Source: JBKBII01 sp046299415
Lineage (GTDB): Bacteria; Pseudomonadota; Gammaproteobacteria; Ectothiorhodospirales; Ectothiorhodospiraceae
DNA length: 64,000 bases
Direction: 5' to 3'
Assembly: GCA_046299415.1 (NCBI GenBank)
Contig: JBKBII010000004.1
Coordinates: 124,001-188,000, forward strand
Shown here one piece after another: positions 1 through 8,821 of the stretch (position 1 is the first letter of the stretch; each line of letters starts with the position of its first letter). Position numbers and translations under genes: made by a program. Under the pieces are notes generated by a model. The model searched no databases. It saw only the letters and a list, made by a program, of their open reading frames with translations, and was not told the DNA's origin.

Positions 1-594
1 GTGTGTCTCCCAGAAGTTTTCGGGAAGTTTGGCAATGCCCGGATAGAGCAGATCGACGTCGTCGAGCACCTGGTCGTTGAAGTAATCCTCGGCGTGAAGC
101 CCGATGACTGAGGCCTTGATGCGCAGGTTGATGTCCTTGGACACAACGGTGATGTGTGCGTCGGGCTTTTCTTTTTGCAGGGCCAACGCGGTCGAGAGAA
201 TGTTGTTGTCCGGACTCGAGCCGGGCATCGAATCGGGCAGGGCGCCGAGCATCGTGCGTGTCTGGAAATACAGCCGGCCGGAGACATCGACGCGGCCGCC
301 GTCGGCGCCAGGGGCGGCGAGCGGCAGGCCCTTGACGATTGCCTCATGGGAGGCTTGGCCCGCGAGTTCATCGAGGAAACGAGATACTTGGCGAACATTT
401 CGCGCGACTTCAGAGGTGCCTTTCTTGCCGCGATCGAGTTCTTCGAGTACGACCATCGGCAGGAAGATGTCGTGCTCGTGAAAGCGGAACAGGGCCGCCG
501 GATCGTGCATCAGAACGTTGGTGTCGAGTACGAACAGCCGTTTGCCAGCTTTACGCGTGGCGCTTCGATCGGACTTGCGCTCGGGTGATTTCAC
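1..594 (-). CDS. PhoH family protein (PIN domain + ATPase), N-terminal part only
   Basis: The visible part is the N-terminal PIN-like domain of a PhoH/YlaK-type protein. It opens with RLFVLDTNVLMHDPAALFRF, which carries the first acidic residue of the PIN site, continues with LPMVVLEELDRGKKG, and holds SPDNNILSTAL and VVSKDINLRIKA, the later acidic motifs. The ATPase half lies beyond the left edge. Family members are predicted RNA-acting PIN-nuclease/ATPase fusions; the substrate is unknown. There is no ATG in the frame, so GTG at 594 is my best start, and a TTG at 675 is possible. It lies downstream of gcvR and bcp on the same strand and may be cotranscribed across a long 448-base space. The family is clear; the start is not. 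Confidence 0.8.
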   Translation of the reverse strand, partial: MKSPERKSDRSATRKAGKRLFVLDTNVLMHDPAALFRFHEHDIFLPMVVLEELDRGKKGTSEVARNVRQVSRFLDELAGQASHEAIVKGLPLAAPGADGGRVDVSGRLYFQTRTMLGALPDSMPGSSPDNNILSTALALQKEKPDAHITVVSKDINLRIKASVIGLHAEDYFNDQVLDDVDLLYPGIAKLPENFWETH

Positions 595-1042
595 GGGTGG
601 CTCCGGTTCGTGGGCGGTTTGGCTGCCGGGTTTCGGATGGTGCTGTACGTTGGCGATCGCAGGAACGGCCCGCAAAGCAGAAGGCTCGGGTGGGCGATTT
701 CAGATGATGTGGGCTGCGCCACCGAAGGATTCGAGTTGATCAACAACGCGAAGCCCTGCGGCGCCGACGAGGGCGGCGCTACTCGGTTGAACGCTGGGGA
801 GCGGCGCGCCATCGGATCCGCGGAAGTTCGCAGGGACCGAGCCATTGGCGAGCGGCATAGCCGCGGGCCTATGCCGAGTGCTGAATCGCCGGTGCGACCG
901 ACGCGTGGGCCGAGTCTCGGGCAGGCCCGCGACGCGAGCCTCAACCGCGGCCACAAACCTGGCCGTGGGCAGGGTCGACGATGCGCCTCGGGTGCGAACG
1001 GCTGGGGTTGTTTCACGCTGTAAGGGGCGACTTCTGGCCCGC
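595..1042. other. intergenic, no gene seen
   Basis: Space between the PhoH-like gene and bcp. Several open frames occur on both strands but none has a recognisable product, and no terminator hairpin with a T-run is visible. Confidence 0.4.
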
Positions 1043-1549
1043 TCAGCCGGCTTGTTCCCGATATTCTCCGAGCTGCACCAGCACGCGATCGACGTGTTCA
1101 GGAACCTTGACCTTCCTCCAGACGTGCCGAATCACACCGTCAGGGTCGATCAGAAAGGTCGAGCGCTCGATGCCGCGAACCTGCTTGCCGTACATGTTTT
1201 TCATGTGAATCACATCGAAAACCTGACAAAGGGTCTCGTCGGAATCGCTGGCCAGCGCGAAGTTCAGGCCTTGCTTGGCACGGAATTTTTCGTGACTCGA
1301 GATGGAATCGCGGGAGACTCCGATCACGCGGGCGCCACTGTCTGCGAAGCGGTCAAGATTCGCGTTGAAGTCATTGGCTTCAGTGGTGCAGCCGGGCGTG
1401 GCGTCTTTAGGATAGAAGTACAGCACGATCCATTGGCCACGCAGGGCCCCGAAACTTTGCTTACCGCCCGGTACGAGATCGAGCTCGAGCGTGGCAGGAA
1501 CGGTCGAGTTGAGGTCGAGGGGTTCGTTGCTGGACGGATTCTCAGACAT
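1043..1549 (-). CDS. bcp: thioredoxin-dependent peroxiredoxin, Bcp/PrxQ family
   Basis: 168 residues. Peroxiredoxins of this family reduce hydrogen peroxide and organic hydroperoxides in the cytoplasm, using thioredoxin as donor. The active-site segment YPKDATPGCTTEAND places the peroxidatic cysteine at residue 54. The resolving cysteine five residues later, present in E. coli Bcp, is Asn59 here. The only other cysteine is C108, at the position of a non-resolving cysteine in E. coli. A 1-Cys or alternative disulfide mechanism is therefore likely (inference). The gene follows gcvR by 96 bases on the same strand, a linkage common in gammaproteobacteria. Confidence 0.93.
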   Translation of the reverse strand: MSENPSSNEPLDLNSTVPATLELDLVPGGKQSFGALRGQWIVLYFYPKDATPGCTTEANDFNANLDRFADSGARVIGVSRDSISSHEKFRAKQGLNFALASDSDETLCQVFDVIHMKNMYGKQVRGIERSTFLIDPDGVIRHVWRKVKVPEHVDRVLVQLGEYREQAG

Positions 1550-1645
1550 TCGGTTCTCCGGAGTGCGGTCGAATGATTGGATCAGACAGGCGATACGGCG
1601 TTGCGGGCTGCGTGTTGCTCGAGTGGGTGGCGAGCGATCACGTGG

Positions 1646-2335
1646 TCATGCCTTGACGGGGTCGAGTACGCCGTCGAGGTTGAGGTCGTCGCAGAAGTCC
1701 ATGAAGTCGGCCCTCAGACTTGCGAGGTGTCGATCAGCCGGAATGTCGATCAGGAGATTGGCCGACAGCATACGTGTCGCGTTGGAGCCGGCTCGGTATA
1801 CGCGGGTCTGCCATTCACGGACGACAACTCCGTGAGCGTGGAAAAAATCCGCCAAGGCGCGCAGTACGCCCGGTTGATCCAAGGCGACGACATCGACGCT
1901 GTAAGGCATTGCGGCGCTGTCGTCGTCTTCGTCGGCGCGCATGCGGGTCACGGTACAGTCGAGTTGATGAGTGGCGGCAAAATCCGGGAGCTGCTTTTCG
2001 AGCTTGTCCAGTGTGCGCCAGTTGCCGGTGATTGCAAGGTAGGCGACCTGTGCTCCGGCGAGCTGGGTGCCACGACTTTCTTCGACGTTGCCCCCGGCTT
2101 CGAAGATGCGTTGCGCGAGTTCAGCAAGCAACCCTTCGTGCCGCGGGCCGACCAGAGTCAGGATCAGGTGTGTGGTGACGCGTGGTGCTTGATCATCACC
2201 GCCCCCCGGCGGCTTGCGTGCTCGGGCGCGGCTGGCTGCTGGCGCCGATGACGGCGCCGGATGGTCGTCGCCGGTGCGCCCTTTGGCGGCGCGATACGTA
2301 GAAGCGAGGCGTTGCTCGATTGACTGCACGATCAC
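1646..2335 (-). CDS. gcvR: glycine cleavage system transcriptional repressor GcvR (tandem ACT domains)
   Basis: GcvR antagonises the activator GcvA when glycine is scarce. The recognisable protein starts at THLILTLVGPRHEGLLAEL, the first ACT domain. The second begins at YSVDVVALDQPGVLRALADF. The frame stays open upstream as far as 2848, but that part is low-complexity and runs into the dapA promoter region. I chose GTG at 2335 because AGGA sits seven bases before it; this still leaves about 50 Pro/Ala/Arg-rich residues before the first ACT domain. E. coli GcvR has 190 residues, this one 229. It is divergent from dapA and heads the gcvR-bcp group. Function is assigned by domain pair and neighbourhood; start uncertain. 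Confidence 0.8.
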   Translation of the reverse strand: MIVQSIEQRLASTYRAAKGRTGDDHPAPSSAPAASRARARKPPGGGDDQAPRVTTHLILTLVGPRHEGLLAELAQRIFEAGGNVEESRGTQLAGAQVAYLAITGNWRTLDKLEKQLPDFAATHQLDCTVTRMRADEDDDSAAMPYSVDVVALDQPGVLRALADFFHAHGVVVREWQTRVYRAGSNATRMLSANLLIDIPADRHLASLRADFMDFCDDLNLDGVLDPVKA

Positions 2336-2849
2336 GCCGTCATCCTGTGACGACGTATCCCGGCAATCACCAGCCGGCTGTTCCGAATCTCTGCCGCCGC
2401 TCGCAGAGGGCGTAGTCGGCAAAGGTTTGGAATGGAGAACTCGATCACCGATTCTTGTTGAATCGCTGCCGCGAATTGTCGACGGAGGATCGTTGCCAGG
2501 GTCGACTTCAAGGGTGACTCGATGGCTCGTCACGGTCGACTGCACGAGGCGAAGGTGACGGGCGGTGGGGTGATTATCGGATTTCAAAGAGGTGTCCTGC
2601 TGGCGTTCTTCGTGTGGGCGTGCGCACGGATGATGATGGCAGCTGCGGTGTTGCGTTGTCGACCGTGTGTCGGGGCCTGAATCCTGGCGCGCGCATTCAG
2701 CGTAACCGACCTGCGCCTGGGTTGCCGTATCGTTGATCACTTCGTCGATGACGCGTCCGTGATGGGGCTGAGTCGGATGGCGCCGTCGCTGTGTTGAAGC
2801 GGCTTGCGGGCAAGCAGTAGACTGCAGGACTTGGGTCCCGGAGGACATT
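2336..2849. other. divergent control region between gcvR and dapA
   Basis: 514 bases between divergent genes. The gcvR frame stays open on the minus strand but has no protein family signature here. The dapA promoter lies at the right end. Confidence 0.45.
2794..2823 (+). promoter_or_regulatory. sigma70-type promoter for dapA with dyad in the spacer
   Basis: TTGAAG (2794-2799), an 18-base spacer and TAGACT (2818-2823). The spacer contains the perfect dyad GCTTGC-GG-GCAAGC (2802-2815), which could bind a regulator. The predicted transcript starts near 2830, about 20 bases before dapA, whose Shine-Dalgarno GGAGG lies five bases before the ATG. Confidence 0.5.
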
Positions 2850-3752
2850 ATGTTTCAGGGCAGCATGGTCGCGTTGGTTACCCCGATGCGCGATGACGAA
2901 ACGATTGACGACGCGGCGATTGATGCGCTTGTCGATTGGCATCTGGCGTCGGGGACAGACGCGATCGTTGCGGTCGGCACGACCGGCGAATCGGCCACGC
3001 TCGATGTCGGCGAACACTTGGCGGTGATCGCTCGCGTGATTGAGCGCGTTGCGCGTCGTATTCCCGTAATCGCCGGAACGGGCGCCAACGCGACCCGCGA
3101 GGCGATCGTTCTGACGCGAGAGGCCGCCGCCTTGGGTGCGGACGCCGCCCTGTTGGTCACGCCTTACTACAACAAGCCGACGCAGGAGGGCTTGTATCGG
3201 CACTATCGGGCGGTCGCCGATGCGGTCGATGTGCCGCAGATCCTCTACAACGTGCCGGGCCGGACGGCAGTCGATTTGCTGTCGGAGACGGTCGGTCGCC
3301 TGTGCAATCATCCGAACATCGTTGGCGTCAAGGATGCGACGGGCCAGCTTCCGCGGCTCGACGAAATGCGCGCGGTAATCGCGGAGACGTTGGGGTCGGT
3401 CGACGGTTTTGCCTTGATCAGTGGCGACGATGCGACCGCGACGGCGTATCAAATGGCCGGCGGTCACGGGGTCATCTCGGTGACGGCCAACGTAGTACCA
3501 GCCGAGATGCATCGGCTGAGTCTTGCGGCTCGGACCGGTGATCGAGGCGTTGCGGATGAGCTCGAGGCTCGCCTGAGTGCGTTGCATCGTGATCTGTTCG
3601 TCGAGGCCAATCCGATTCCCGTGAAGTGGGCTCTCGCGCGTATGGGTCGGATCGAGCCGACATTGCGTTTGCCGTTGACGCCTTTATCGTCGCAGTATCA
3701 TGCTCGGGTCGAGAAAGCACTGATGCGGGCGGGGATCGAACTCACCGCCTGA
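2850..3752 (+). CDS. dapA: 4-hydroxy-tetrahydrodipicolinate synthase
   Basis: 300 residues. Condenses pyruvate with aspartate semialdehyde, the first committed step of the diaminopimelate/lysine branch. Key residues fall at the same numbers as in E. coli DapA: Thr44 and Thr45 in AVGTTGESAT, Tyr107 in TPYYNKPTQEG, Tyr133 in ILYNVPGRT, and the Schiff-base lysine Lys161 in IVGVKDATG. Length is normal. The start has a strong GGAGG site. It diverges from gcvR and is followed on the same strand by bamC, the usual dapA-bamC order, although the gap to the bamC start is nearly 490 bases. Confidence 0.98.
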   Translation: MFQGSMVALVTPMRDDETIDDAAIDALVDWHLASGTDAIVAVGTTGESATLDVGEHLAVIARVIERVARRIPVIAGTGANATREAIVLTREAAALGADAALLVTPYYNKPTQEGLYRHYRAVADAVDVPQILYNVPGRTAVDLLSETVGRLCNHPNIVGVKDATGQLPRLDEMRAVIAETLGSVDGFALISGDDATATAYQMAGGHGVISVTANVVPAEMHRLSLAARTGDRGVADELEARLSALHRDLFVEANPIPVKWALARMGRIEPTLRLPLTPLSSQYHARVEKALMRAGIELTA

Positions 3753-4241
3753 TCGTGTTGTGTCGGGTGACGGCAGCCAGAGATGCCGTAAGCCAACTGC
3801 CGTGAAGTGTGGCAGCCAATACGTTGCCGAATTCAGAGGACCGCTTCATCCTCGAGAACGGTCAGTCGGTCTGAGCGCGCTGCGGCGAGACGGAGGCGTT
3901 GCACGGCGACCGATGCGAAAGTCGTTTGCAGGACCGAAGTTTCAGGGCAATGCTTGTCGCGTACGACGGGTGTTGAGGAAGGCCGTTTTCTTGAGACAAA
4001 CTGTCTCGCGGCAAAAGATTGCGTTCTGAGCTTGCATCCATGTTCGCTAGAACGGATGGTCTCGGTCGAGCCGCCGTCTCAAACGCGCATCCTGAATGGA
4101 TCGATAAAGCCTCGGCTCGAACACGTCGCCGCGATGCACGTTGCCCACCCGGTGCCGTCAGTCTTGAAGTTCTCGCGTATTGTCTGCTTGTCCCGTCCGC
4201 CACGATCGCTACCGTCCCAAGCCGGTCGAAGGATCTACGCA
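3753..4241 (+). other. intergenic dapA-bamC, no gene seen
   Basis: The bamC frame is open upstream to about 3807, but the residues are low-complexity and precede a well-placed ATG with Shine-Dalgarno and a signal peptide, so I treat this as untranslated. No clear terminator or promoter. Confidence 0.4.
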
Positions 4242-5405
4242 ATGAATCGAAAACTCGTCGCTAATCGTCGATCTTCGTCGACACTGTCGATGCTTGTCAC
4301 ACCGGTCGCCGTGATGACACTTGCGATTGCCTTGTCGGGCTGCAGCAGCAGCGGGCCGGTTCAAGGGCCCGTGTATCAGGGAGCGGAAGTCCGCGATAAC
4401 CTCGAGATCCCACCCAACCTTCTGGCAAACGTCGATCCCGCATTTCAGGTGCGTGAAAGCGGTGAGCGCATCAGTGCACGAGCCATCGGCGATACCAACG
4501 CGCAGGCATCACCCGCGCGTGGTGGAGCGGGGCGGGTGACGGTGCTGCCGACCTCGGACGAGGTGCGCATCGAACGCGACGCGCAGACGCGGTGGCTGGT
4601 CGTCGATCAGCCGCCCGAAGCGCTGTGGGAACTGTTGCGGGCGTTCTGGCGCGCTGAGCGTTTGCCTCTCGAGACGGACGATCCTCGCAACGGCGTGATG
4701 GTGACGCAGTGGGCCGAGAATCGCGCCGGGATTCCGCTGAGTCGCTCTCAAAGCTTGCTTGCGCGGGCTTTGGGAACGCTTTACGACGCCGACACACGCG
4801 ATCAGTACCGCATGCGTGTTGAGCGCAATGAGTCGGGTGGGACCAATATCTACGTCGCACACCGCGGGGCGGAGCAGCGCCAACAGGGAGGCGCGGAGTT
4901 TCGCTGGGTGATGCGCGAACCCGATCCCGAACTGGAAGCGGTGATGCTCAATCGCCTGGCGGGTTACCTGATCACCGGCGAAGTATCGGATAGTTTCCGC
5001 GCGGCAGCGCTCGATGAGGATTTCGAGACGAGTGGCGAGGTGGATCTCGTCGAGCGAGAGGGCCGCCTGGTGCTGGTGCTACGCGGTAACCCCGATAATC
5101 TTTGGCGGCGGTTGGGGCTCGCGCTCGATCGTGTCGGACTCGTCGTAGACGCTCAGGATCGACGAGCGGGCTTTTATGAGGTGACGTATCGGCCCGATAT
5201 CGTGAACACTGAAAGACCGGGGTTCTTTGGCCGCCTTCTGGGTCGCGGTGAGCGAGCGGATCGACGCGCGAACGAACGCTACCGCGTCGTCTTCGATGCT
5301 GAGGGCACGGACCTGCTGGTGAGTGCGCAGGCTATCGATGGTGGGGCCATTGACGAACGCGACGCGCGTTTCGTTTTGGAGCGTTTGCAGCCAGAGCTAC
5401 GTTAG
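4242..5405 (+). CDS. bamC: outer membrane protein assembly factor BamC (lipoprotein)
   Basis: 387 residues. BamC is a lipoprotein of the BAM complex that folds beta-barrel proteins into the outer membrane. ATG 4242 is chosen because AAGGA lies eight bases upstream and it gives a lipoprotein signal: a hydrophobic stretch ending in IALSGCSSS, with lipidated Cys34. The mature start is a low-complexity linker (YQGAEVRDNLEIPPNLL), as in other BamC proteins. Two helix-grip-like halves follow: TRWLVVDQPPEALWELLRAF with VMVTQWAENR, then NLWRRLGLALDRVGLVV with GFYEVTY. The C-terminus ends LQPELR. Position after dapA supports the call. Confidence 0.9.
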   Translation: MNRKLVANRRSSSTLSMLVTPVAVMTLAIALSGCSSSGPVQGPVYQGAEVRDNLEIPPNLLANVDPAFQVRESGERISARAIGDTNAQASPARGGAGRVTVLPTSDEVRIERDAQTRWLVVDQPPEALWELLRAFWRAERLPLETDDPRNGVMVTQWAENRAGIPLSRSQSLLARALGTLYDADTRDQYRMRVERNESGGTNIYVAHRGAEQRQQGGAEFRWVMREPDPELEAVMLNRLAGYLITGEVSDSFRAAALDEDFETSGEVDLVEREGRLVLVLRGNPDNLWRRLGLALDRVGLVVDAQDRRAGFYEVTYRPDIVNTERPGFFGRLLGRGERADRRANERYRVVFDAEGTDLLVSAQAIDGGAIDERDARFVLERLQPELR

Positions 5406-5793
5406 TAGGCTTTGATGGGCCCACGAATCACCGCGACGACGTCGATGAGGGGGCCGGTTCGGCGTTGGCTACAGCCGTCAATTCAAATGGAAGCTGTTCG
5501 ATACCCAAATGGTGGTTAGGTCTGATCGTGGTTAGGTCTGACACCCTGGATGTGCGATGAACCTGCTGCCTTACGGCATGCGCAACGCTGGCTGTTCGGT
5601 CGTCGAATGAGGTTTGGAGCGAACGCGCCCGGCTTTACAGATTGCGCCAATCGAAACGCGTGATCGAATGACGCCTCACGCAGGCACTTAGCCCCAAGAC
5701 GCGCACACGTCGGCCAAAACATGCGCTGAATCGACATCGACGATCCACCGGCATCGTTGCGGCCGAGAAATCGGGTCGGGCCTGGTATCGGCT
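5406..5793. other. intergenic bamC-AEC gene, convergent
   Basis: Lies between convergent genes. The only structure I see is the direct repeat at 5512-5541. Weak open frames exist but none is recognisable, and there is no obvious terminator. Confidence 0.4.
5512..5541. repeat. tandem direct repeat, 14 of 16 bases, two copies
   Basis: GTGGTTAGGTCTGA occurs at 5512-5525 and again at 5528-5541 (period 16). Confidence 0.9.
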
Positions 5794-6762
5794 TCAAGCC
5801 AGCGCGAGTGGCCCTTCGGTGATCAGCCAGAACCAAGCCGGAAGCGTCAGGAAGGCCGCCAACGTTGTGGTGGTGACCGCCGCGGCATAAAGCGAGGCAT
5901 CGAGACGGTAACGGTCACAAAATACCAGACCGAGGACCATGGCCGGCATCGCGGCTTCGAGCACTGACCCAGCAGCGGGGACGCCCTCTAGCCCGATGCT
6001 GCGTGTCAGCAGCCAGGCAATCAAGGGCGCGGCGGCGAGCTGGATCATGACGACCATCACCAGAGGCCGAGTCAGCGTCGTGGTTTCAGGGCGTCGAAAG
6101 ACTTCGAAGGTCAACGCGAGGCCCAGCGCAAACAACATCAGCGGGGCGACCGAGTGTCCGAGGAAGCCGAGCACTTCGGCGGGGCCATCGGGAAGCGGTA
6201 CGCCGCCGAGATTGAGCGCGACGCCCCCGAGAGCCGCCCACAAGGCCGGTACGCGCAGCAGGCCGCGAACGACGGAGATGGGAAGCCGCAGGCGGGCATC
6301 GGCGTCGGTGACGACGCCGTAGCGCCGCCCGATCCAGACCGACAAGATCAACAGCAAAGGCAAGCAGGCGAAAAGATCGTATTGGATCGCGACGGCTCGT
6401 CCTTCGAGTCCGAACAGGGCGTCGAGTACGGGCAGGCCCAAATACGTTGCATTGGGCCAGGCGGCTGCCATCAGTAGGGCGCCGACGCCGGCGGCGTCGA
6501 GACGGCAGAGGCGACAGACCGCCAATGCGATAGCGAGTGAGCCGAGCACGGTCAAGGCGGCAACGAGTGCAATTCTTAGCGAATCTGCGCCAAGGGGCGC
6601 CAGCCAGATTGTCTTGAGCACGAGCGCGGGCAGAAGCAGGTAGTAAACCAGCGTGGTAAGTGCGCGTCGTAGGGTTTGTGGGTCGATCTCACCCGGAGAA
6701 AACCACCGCCAGCCGATGCCTGCGGCGATCAAAACGGCCATCTGTGCGACGACGCTAACCAT
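5794..6762 (-). CDS. AEC-family (auxin efflux carrier-like) permease
   Basis: 322 residues with about ten hydrophobic segments. The family exports or exchanges small organic acids and related solutes; the substrate cannot be read from sequence. Typical features are an N-terminal LTTLVYYLLLPALVLKT segment, the mid-protein AAAWPNATYLGLPVLDALFG (an NxxxxGLPV-type motif) and the C-terminal ...VLEAAMPAMVLGLVFCDRYRLD segment. The frame is open far upstream, but those residues are not membrane-like. ATG 6762 (MVSVVAQMAVLI) starts directly at the first membrane helix, though its ribosome site is weak. Convergent with bamC. Confidence 0.82.
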   Translation of the reverse strand: MVSVVAQMAVLIAAGIGWRWFSPGEIDPQTLRRALTTLVYYLLLPALVLKTIWLAPLGADSLRIALVAALTVLGSLAIALAVCRLCRLDAAGVGALLMAAAWPNATYLGLPVLDALFGLEGRAVAIQYDLFACLPLLLILSVWIGRRYGVVTDADARLRLPISVVRGLLRVPALWAALGGVALNLGGVPLPDGPAEVLGFLGHSVAPLMLFALGLALTFEVFRRPETTTLTRPLVMVVMIQLAAAPLIAWLLTRSIGLEGVPAAGSVLEAAMPAMVLGLVFCDRYRLDASLYAAAVTTTTLAAFLTLPAWFWLITEGPLALA

Positions 6763-7253
6763 TGCGGATCTGTGCCTGAAAATGGGGTGAGTCGGAGCGG
6801 CAACGGGGCGTATTCGGCTCGATTCGGCATTGAGCTCAGCCCTGTGTTCGGAAAGTTGAAAATCTTTGTCAGGGCGGCTTGGGTTGCCGATTGTTCGGTG
6901 TTTTTTTCCGTAATCGCGATGGTCGGCGCGAGCGTTTGGTCCTTGATCCAGCGCCAAGATCCAGTGCCAACCGAGGATCGTGGGAGGGCGACGTCGTGCT
7001 GATGCCTGCGATGCGGATGAGGTCCAGCCCAAGCCGAAAATACTTGCCGCGTCGACTCTCGGCGCTCCCGGAGTCGGCCTACATCGGCATCTGGCGGAAT
7101 TCTCGTCCACGCCCTTAGGCGTGGTTCAAGATAAATCAGCGTTTATCGGCTGCGTTTCTGTCTGCTCATCAGCTTTGAGCGAGCGACACAAAGGACGCTG
7201 ATCGTCTGCTGAGTCGCCGCGCGAGGCGTCATGCGCGCGCCACCGAACGGAAA
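6763..7253. other. intergenic AEC gene-trxA, with small repeats
   Basis: Holds a near-perfect 13-base tandem duplication, GATCCAGCGCCAA/GATCCAGTGCCAA (6945-6970). It also has two adjacent dyads, CCACGCC-CTTA-GGCGTGG (7107-7124) and GATAAA-N6-TTTATC (7130-7147). The first could form a hairpin about 130 bases downstream of trxA but has no T-run. No gene recognised. Confidence 0.45.
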
Positions 7254-7625
7254 TCAGGCGTTGTTTTCCTGCTGGTTGGCGACGTCCTTGTGGACCTTCT
7301 CCATGTCGAGCGCTTTCGTTTGTTCGATGACCTGGTCGAGCTGACTTGCCGAGAGCATCCCGGGCTGGGCGAAGACGATGACTTTTTCGCGGAAAATCAT
7401 CAGCGTCGGAATCGAGCGGATCTGGAAGGCGGCAGCGATGCCTTGTTCTTCTTCGGTGTTGACTTTGGCGAAGACGATCCCTTTGTGGTGTTCTGCGGCT
7501 TCCTCAAAGGTCGGTGCGAAGGCGCGACAGGGGCCGCACCATGGGGCCCAGAAATCCACGACGACGATATCGTTGTCGACAACGGTGGACTCGAAGTTCT
7601 GCTCGTTGAGTTCTGTGACGGCCAT
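7254..7625 (-). CDS. trxA: thioredoxin
   Basis: 123 residues. Dithiol reductant for peroxiredoxins, ribonucleotide reductase and other cytoplasmic targets. FWAPWCGPCRAF holds the WCGPC active site (Cys30, Cys33), and IRSIPTLMIF the cis-proline (Pro73). The helix after the active site (CRAFAPTFEEAAEHH) and the EEEQGIAAAFQIRSIP segment depart from classical TrxA, so a specialised thioredoxin is possible. The C-terminus extends about 15 polar residues beyond the fold. It is the closest candidate here to donate electrons to Bcp (inference). Confidence 0.93.
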   Translation of the reverse strand: MAVTELNEQNFESTVVDNDIVVVDFWAPWCGPCRAFAPTFEEAAEHHKGIVFAKVNTEEEQGIAAAFQIRSIPTLMIFREKVIVFAQPGMLSASQLDQVIEQTKALDMEKVHKDVANQQENNA

Positions 7626-7987
7626 GGTGCAAGCTCCGGGTTGGATGTGTTGTTCATTCGCCTCGCGGCGGTCGCAAGGTATGAGGCTGCGTTAACGGTA
7701 TCAGTTTCTTGCCTCGCCAGCGCCGAACCCGCTGAACTTGGGGGCCGTTTGTCGTTGCCCGCTGACACAGGCTGAAGGCCACTCCGAGCGATGGCCGGCT
7801 TGAAGCGAAAACCGGCCGTGCGCGATCGGACGCATGCGATGGGACGAACGCGCCCTGACGCTGGCTCCGTCGGTCCAACACAAATGCCCGACAGACGGCT
7901 CAGGCCGCTGCTATTGTCGTGCCATGTGCGGATTGGTTGATCCAAGGCGCTGAGACTCCGATCGCCGGTCGCGCAGAGGCACAAGCC
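7626..7987. other. intergenic trxA-LON gene, no gene seen
   Basis: Both flanking genes are on the minus strand. Open frames here look like chance. No recognisable signal. Confidence 0.4.
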
Positions 7988-8821
7988 TCAGGACGGTCGC
8001 GTCTCGTCGGGTAGCAATAACGCGGCCAACAGGGTGCAGCGTTCGCGGGGATCATTGAGCTCGAGCAGTGTCTGGCGATCGACGAGGTCGAGAGGCAGCA
8101 GCTCGGCGAGCCGCCCGACAAGGTTGTGGGCCGAGCGAGTTCGCGATGCATCGGCGAGACGCTCACCGCGGCGGATGAGGTCGCCTTCCCCGGTGGCCGC
8201 GAGTCGTTTGGCGAGATGATCCGCTAGAGCGGTCAGGGTATCGAGGTCGCTTTCGCAATCAGCCGCCGAGGGGAGATCGTGAACGTCACCGATCCAGAGC
8301 CCGTCCCGCTGGCGTGCGACGCGTTCAATGGAGACGCGTTCGATGCCTTCGCATTCGATTCCAAGCAGGCCGTCGGGGCGCAGATCGGCTTCGATGATGC
8401 GAACGCGGGTGCCGACCGCCGCGAAACCTAGGCTGCGATCGTAAGGCGTCGTAATCCCTGCGTCGGCCGAAGGTTGATTCGGGCGACGTGGAATGTCCGC
8501 CGGCTGCGCGTCGAGATCTGTGTCCGAACCTTTGCGTGTGTCGCCTTCGGTCCGCTCGTGTTCGCTGATCTGTTTGGATGAACTGCGGTCGTTTGGCGAG
8601 GCGAGCGCGGTTGCGACGACGACGAAGCCGGTATCTTCGCGCAGGCAGCGTCGGGCCATGTCGACGTAGCGAGTCTCGAACAGGCGCAATGCGAGCAGGC
8701 CATCAGGAAAGACGACGGTGTTCAACGGGAACAGCGGCAGCCGCGTTGGAGACGGTCTGGTATCGACCGTTGTCGTGCCCGTTGCCGAGCTCGACGTCGT
8801 CGTGTCTGGAGGCGTCGTCAT
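7988..8821 (-). CDS. LON substrate-binding-domain protein (no protease domain)
   Basis: 277 residues: the N-terminal substrate-binding domain of Lon without AAA or peptidase domains, a stand-alone family seen in many proteobacteria whose role is unsettled. LPLFPLNTVVFPDGLLALRLFETRY is the hallmark opening, and the domain resumes at LGFAAVGTRVRIIEADLRPDGLLGIECEG. Between them (about residues 77-125) lies a polar insertion rich in Ser, Asp, Glu and Arg that ordinary members lack. An N-terminal Thr/Ser tract precedes the domain. Its ATG overlaps the ubiX stop (ATGA), so it is the last gene of the mpl-ubiX operon. Confidence 0.88.
   Translation of the reverse strand: MTTPPDTTTSSSATGTTTVDTRPSPTRLPLFPLNTVVFPDGLLALRLFETRYVDMARRCLREDTGFVVVATALASPNDRSSSKQISEHERTEGDTRKGSDTDLDAQPADIPRRPNQPSADAGITTPYDRSLGFAAVGTRVRIIEADLRPDGLLGIECEGIERVSIERVARQRDGLWIGDVHDLPSAADCESDLDTLTALADHLAKRLAATGEGDLIRRGERLADASRTRSAHNLVGRLAELLPLDLVDRQTLLELNDPRERCTLLAALLLPDETRPS

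Noticed and set aside
3807..4241. N-terminal extension of bamC
   Set aside because: The internal ATG 4242 has a Shine-Dalgarno and a lipoprotein signal; the upstream residues have no homology.
5516..5836. 106-codon frame overlapping the AEC gene end
   Set aside because: Covers the tandem repeat at 5512-5541 and has no protein-like features.
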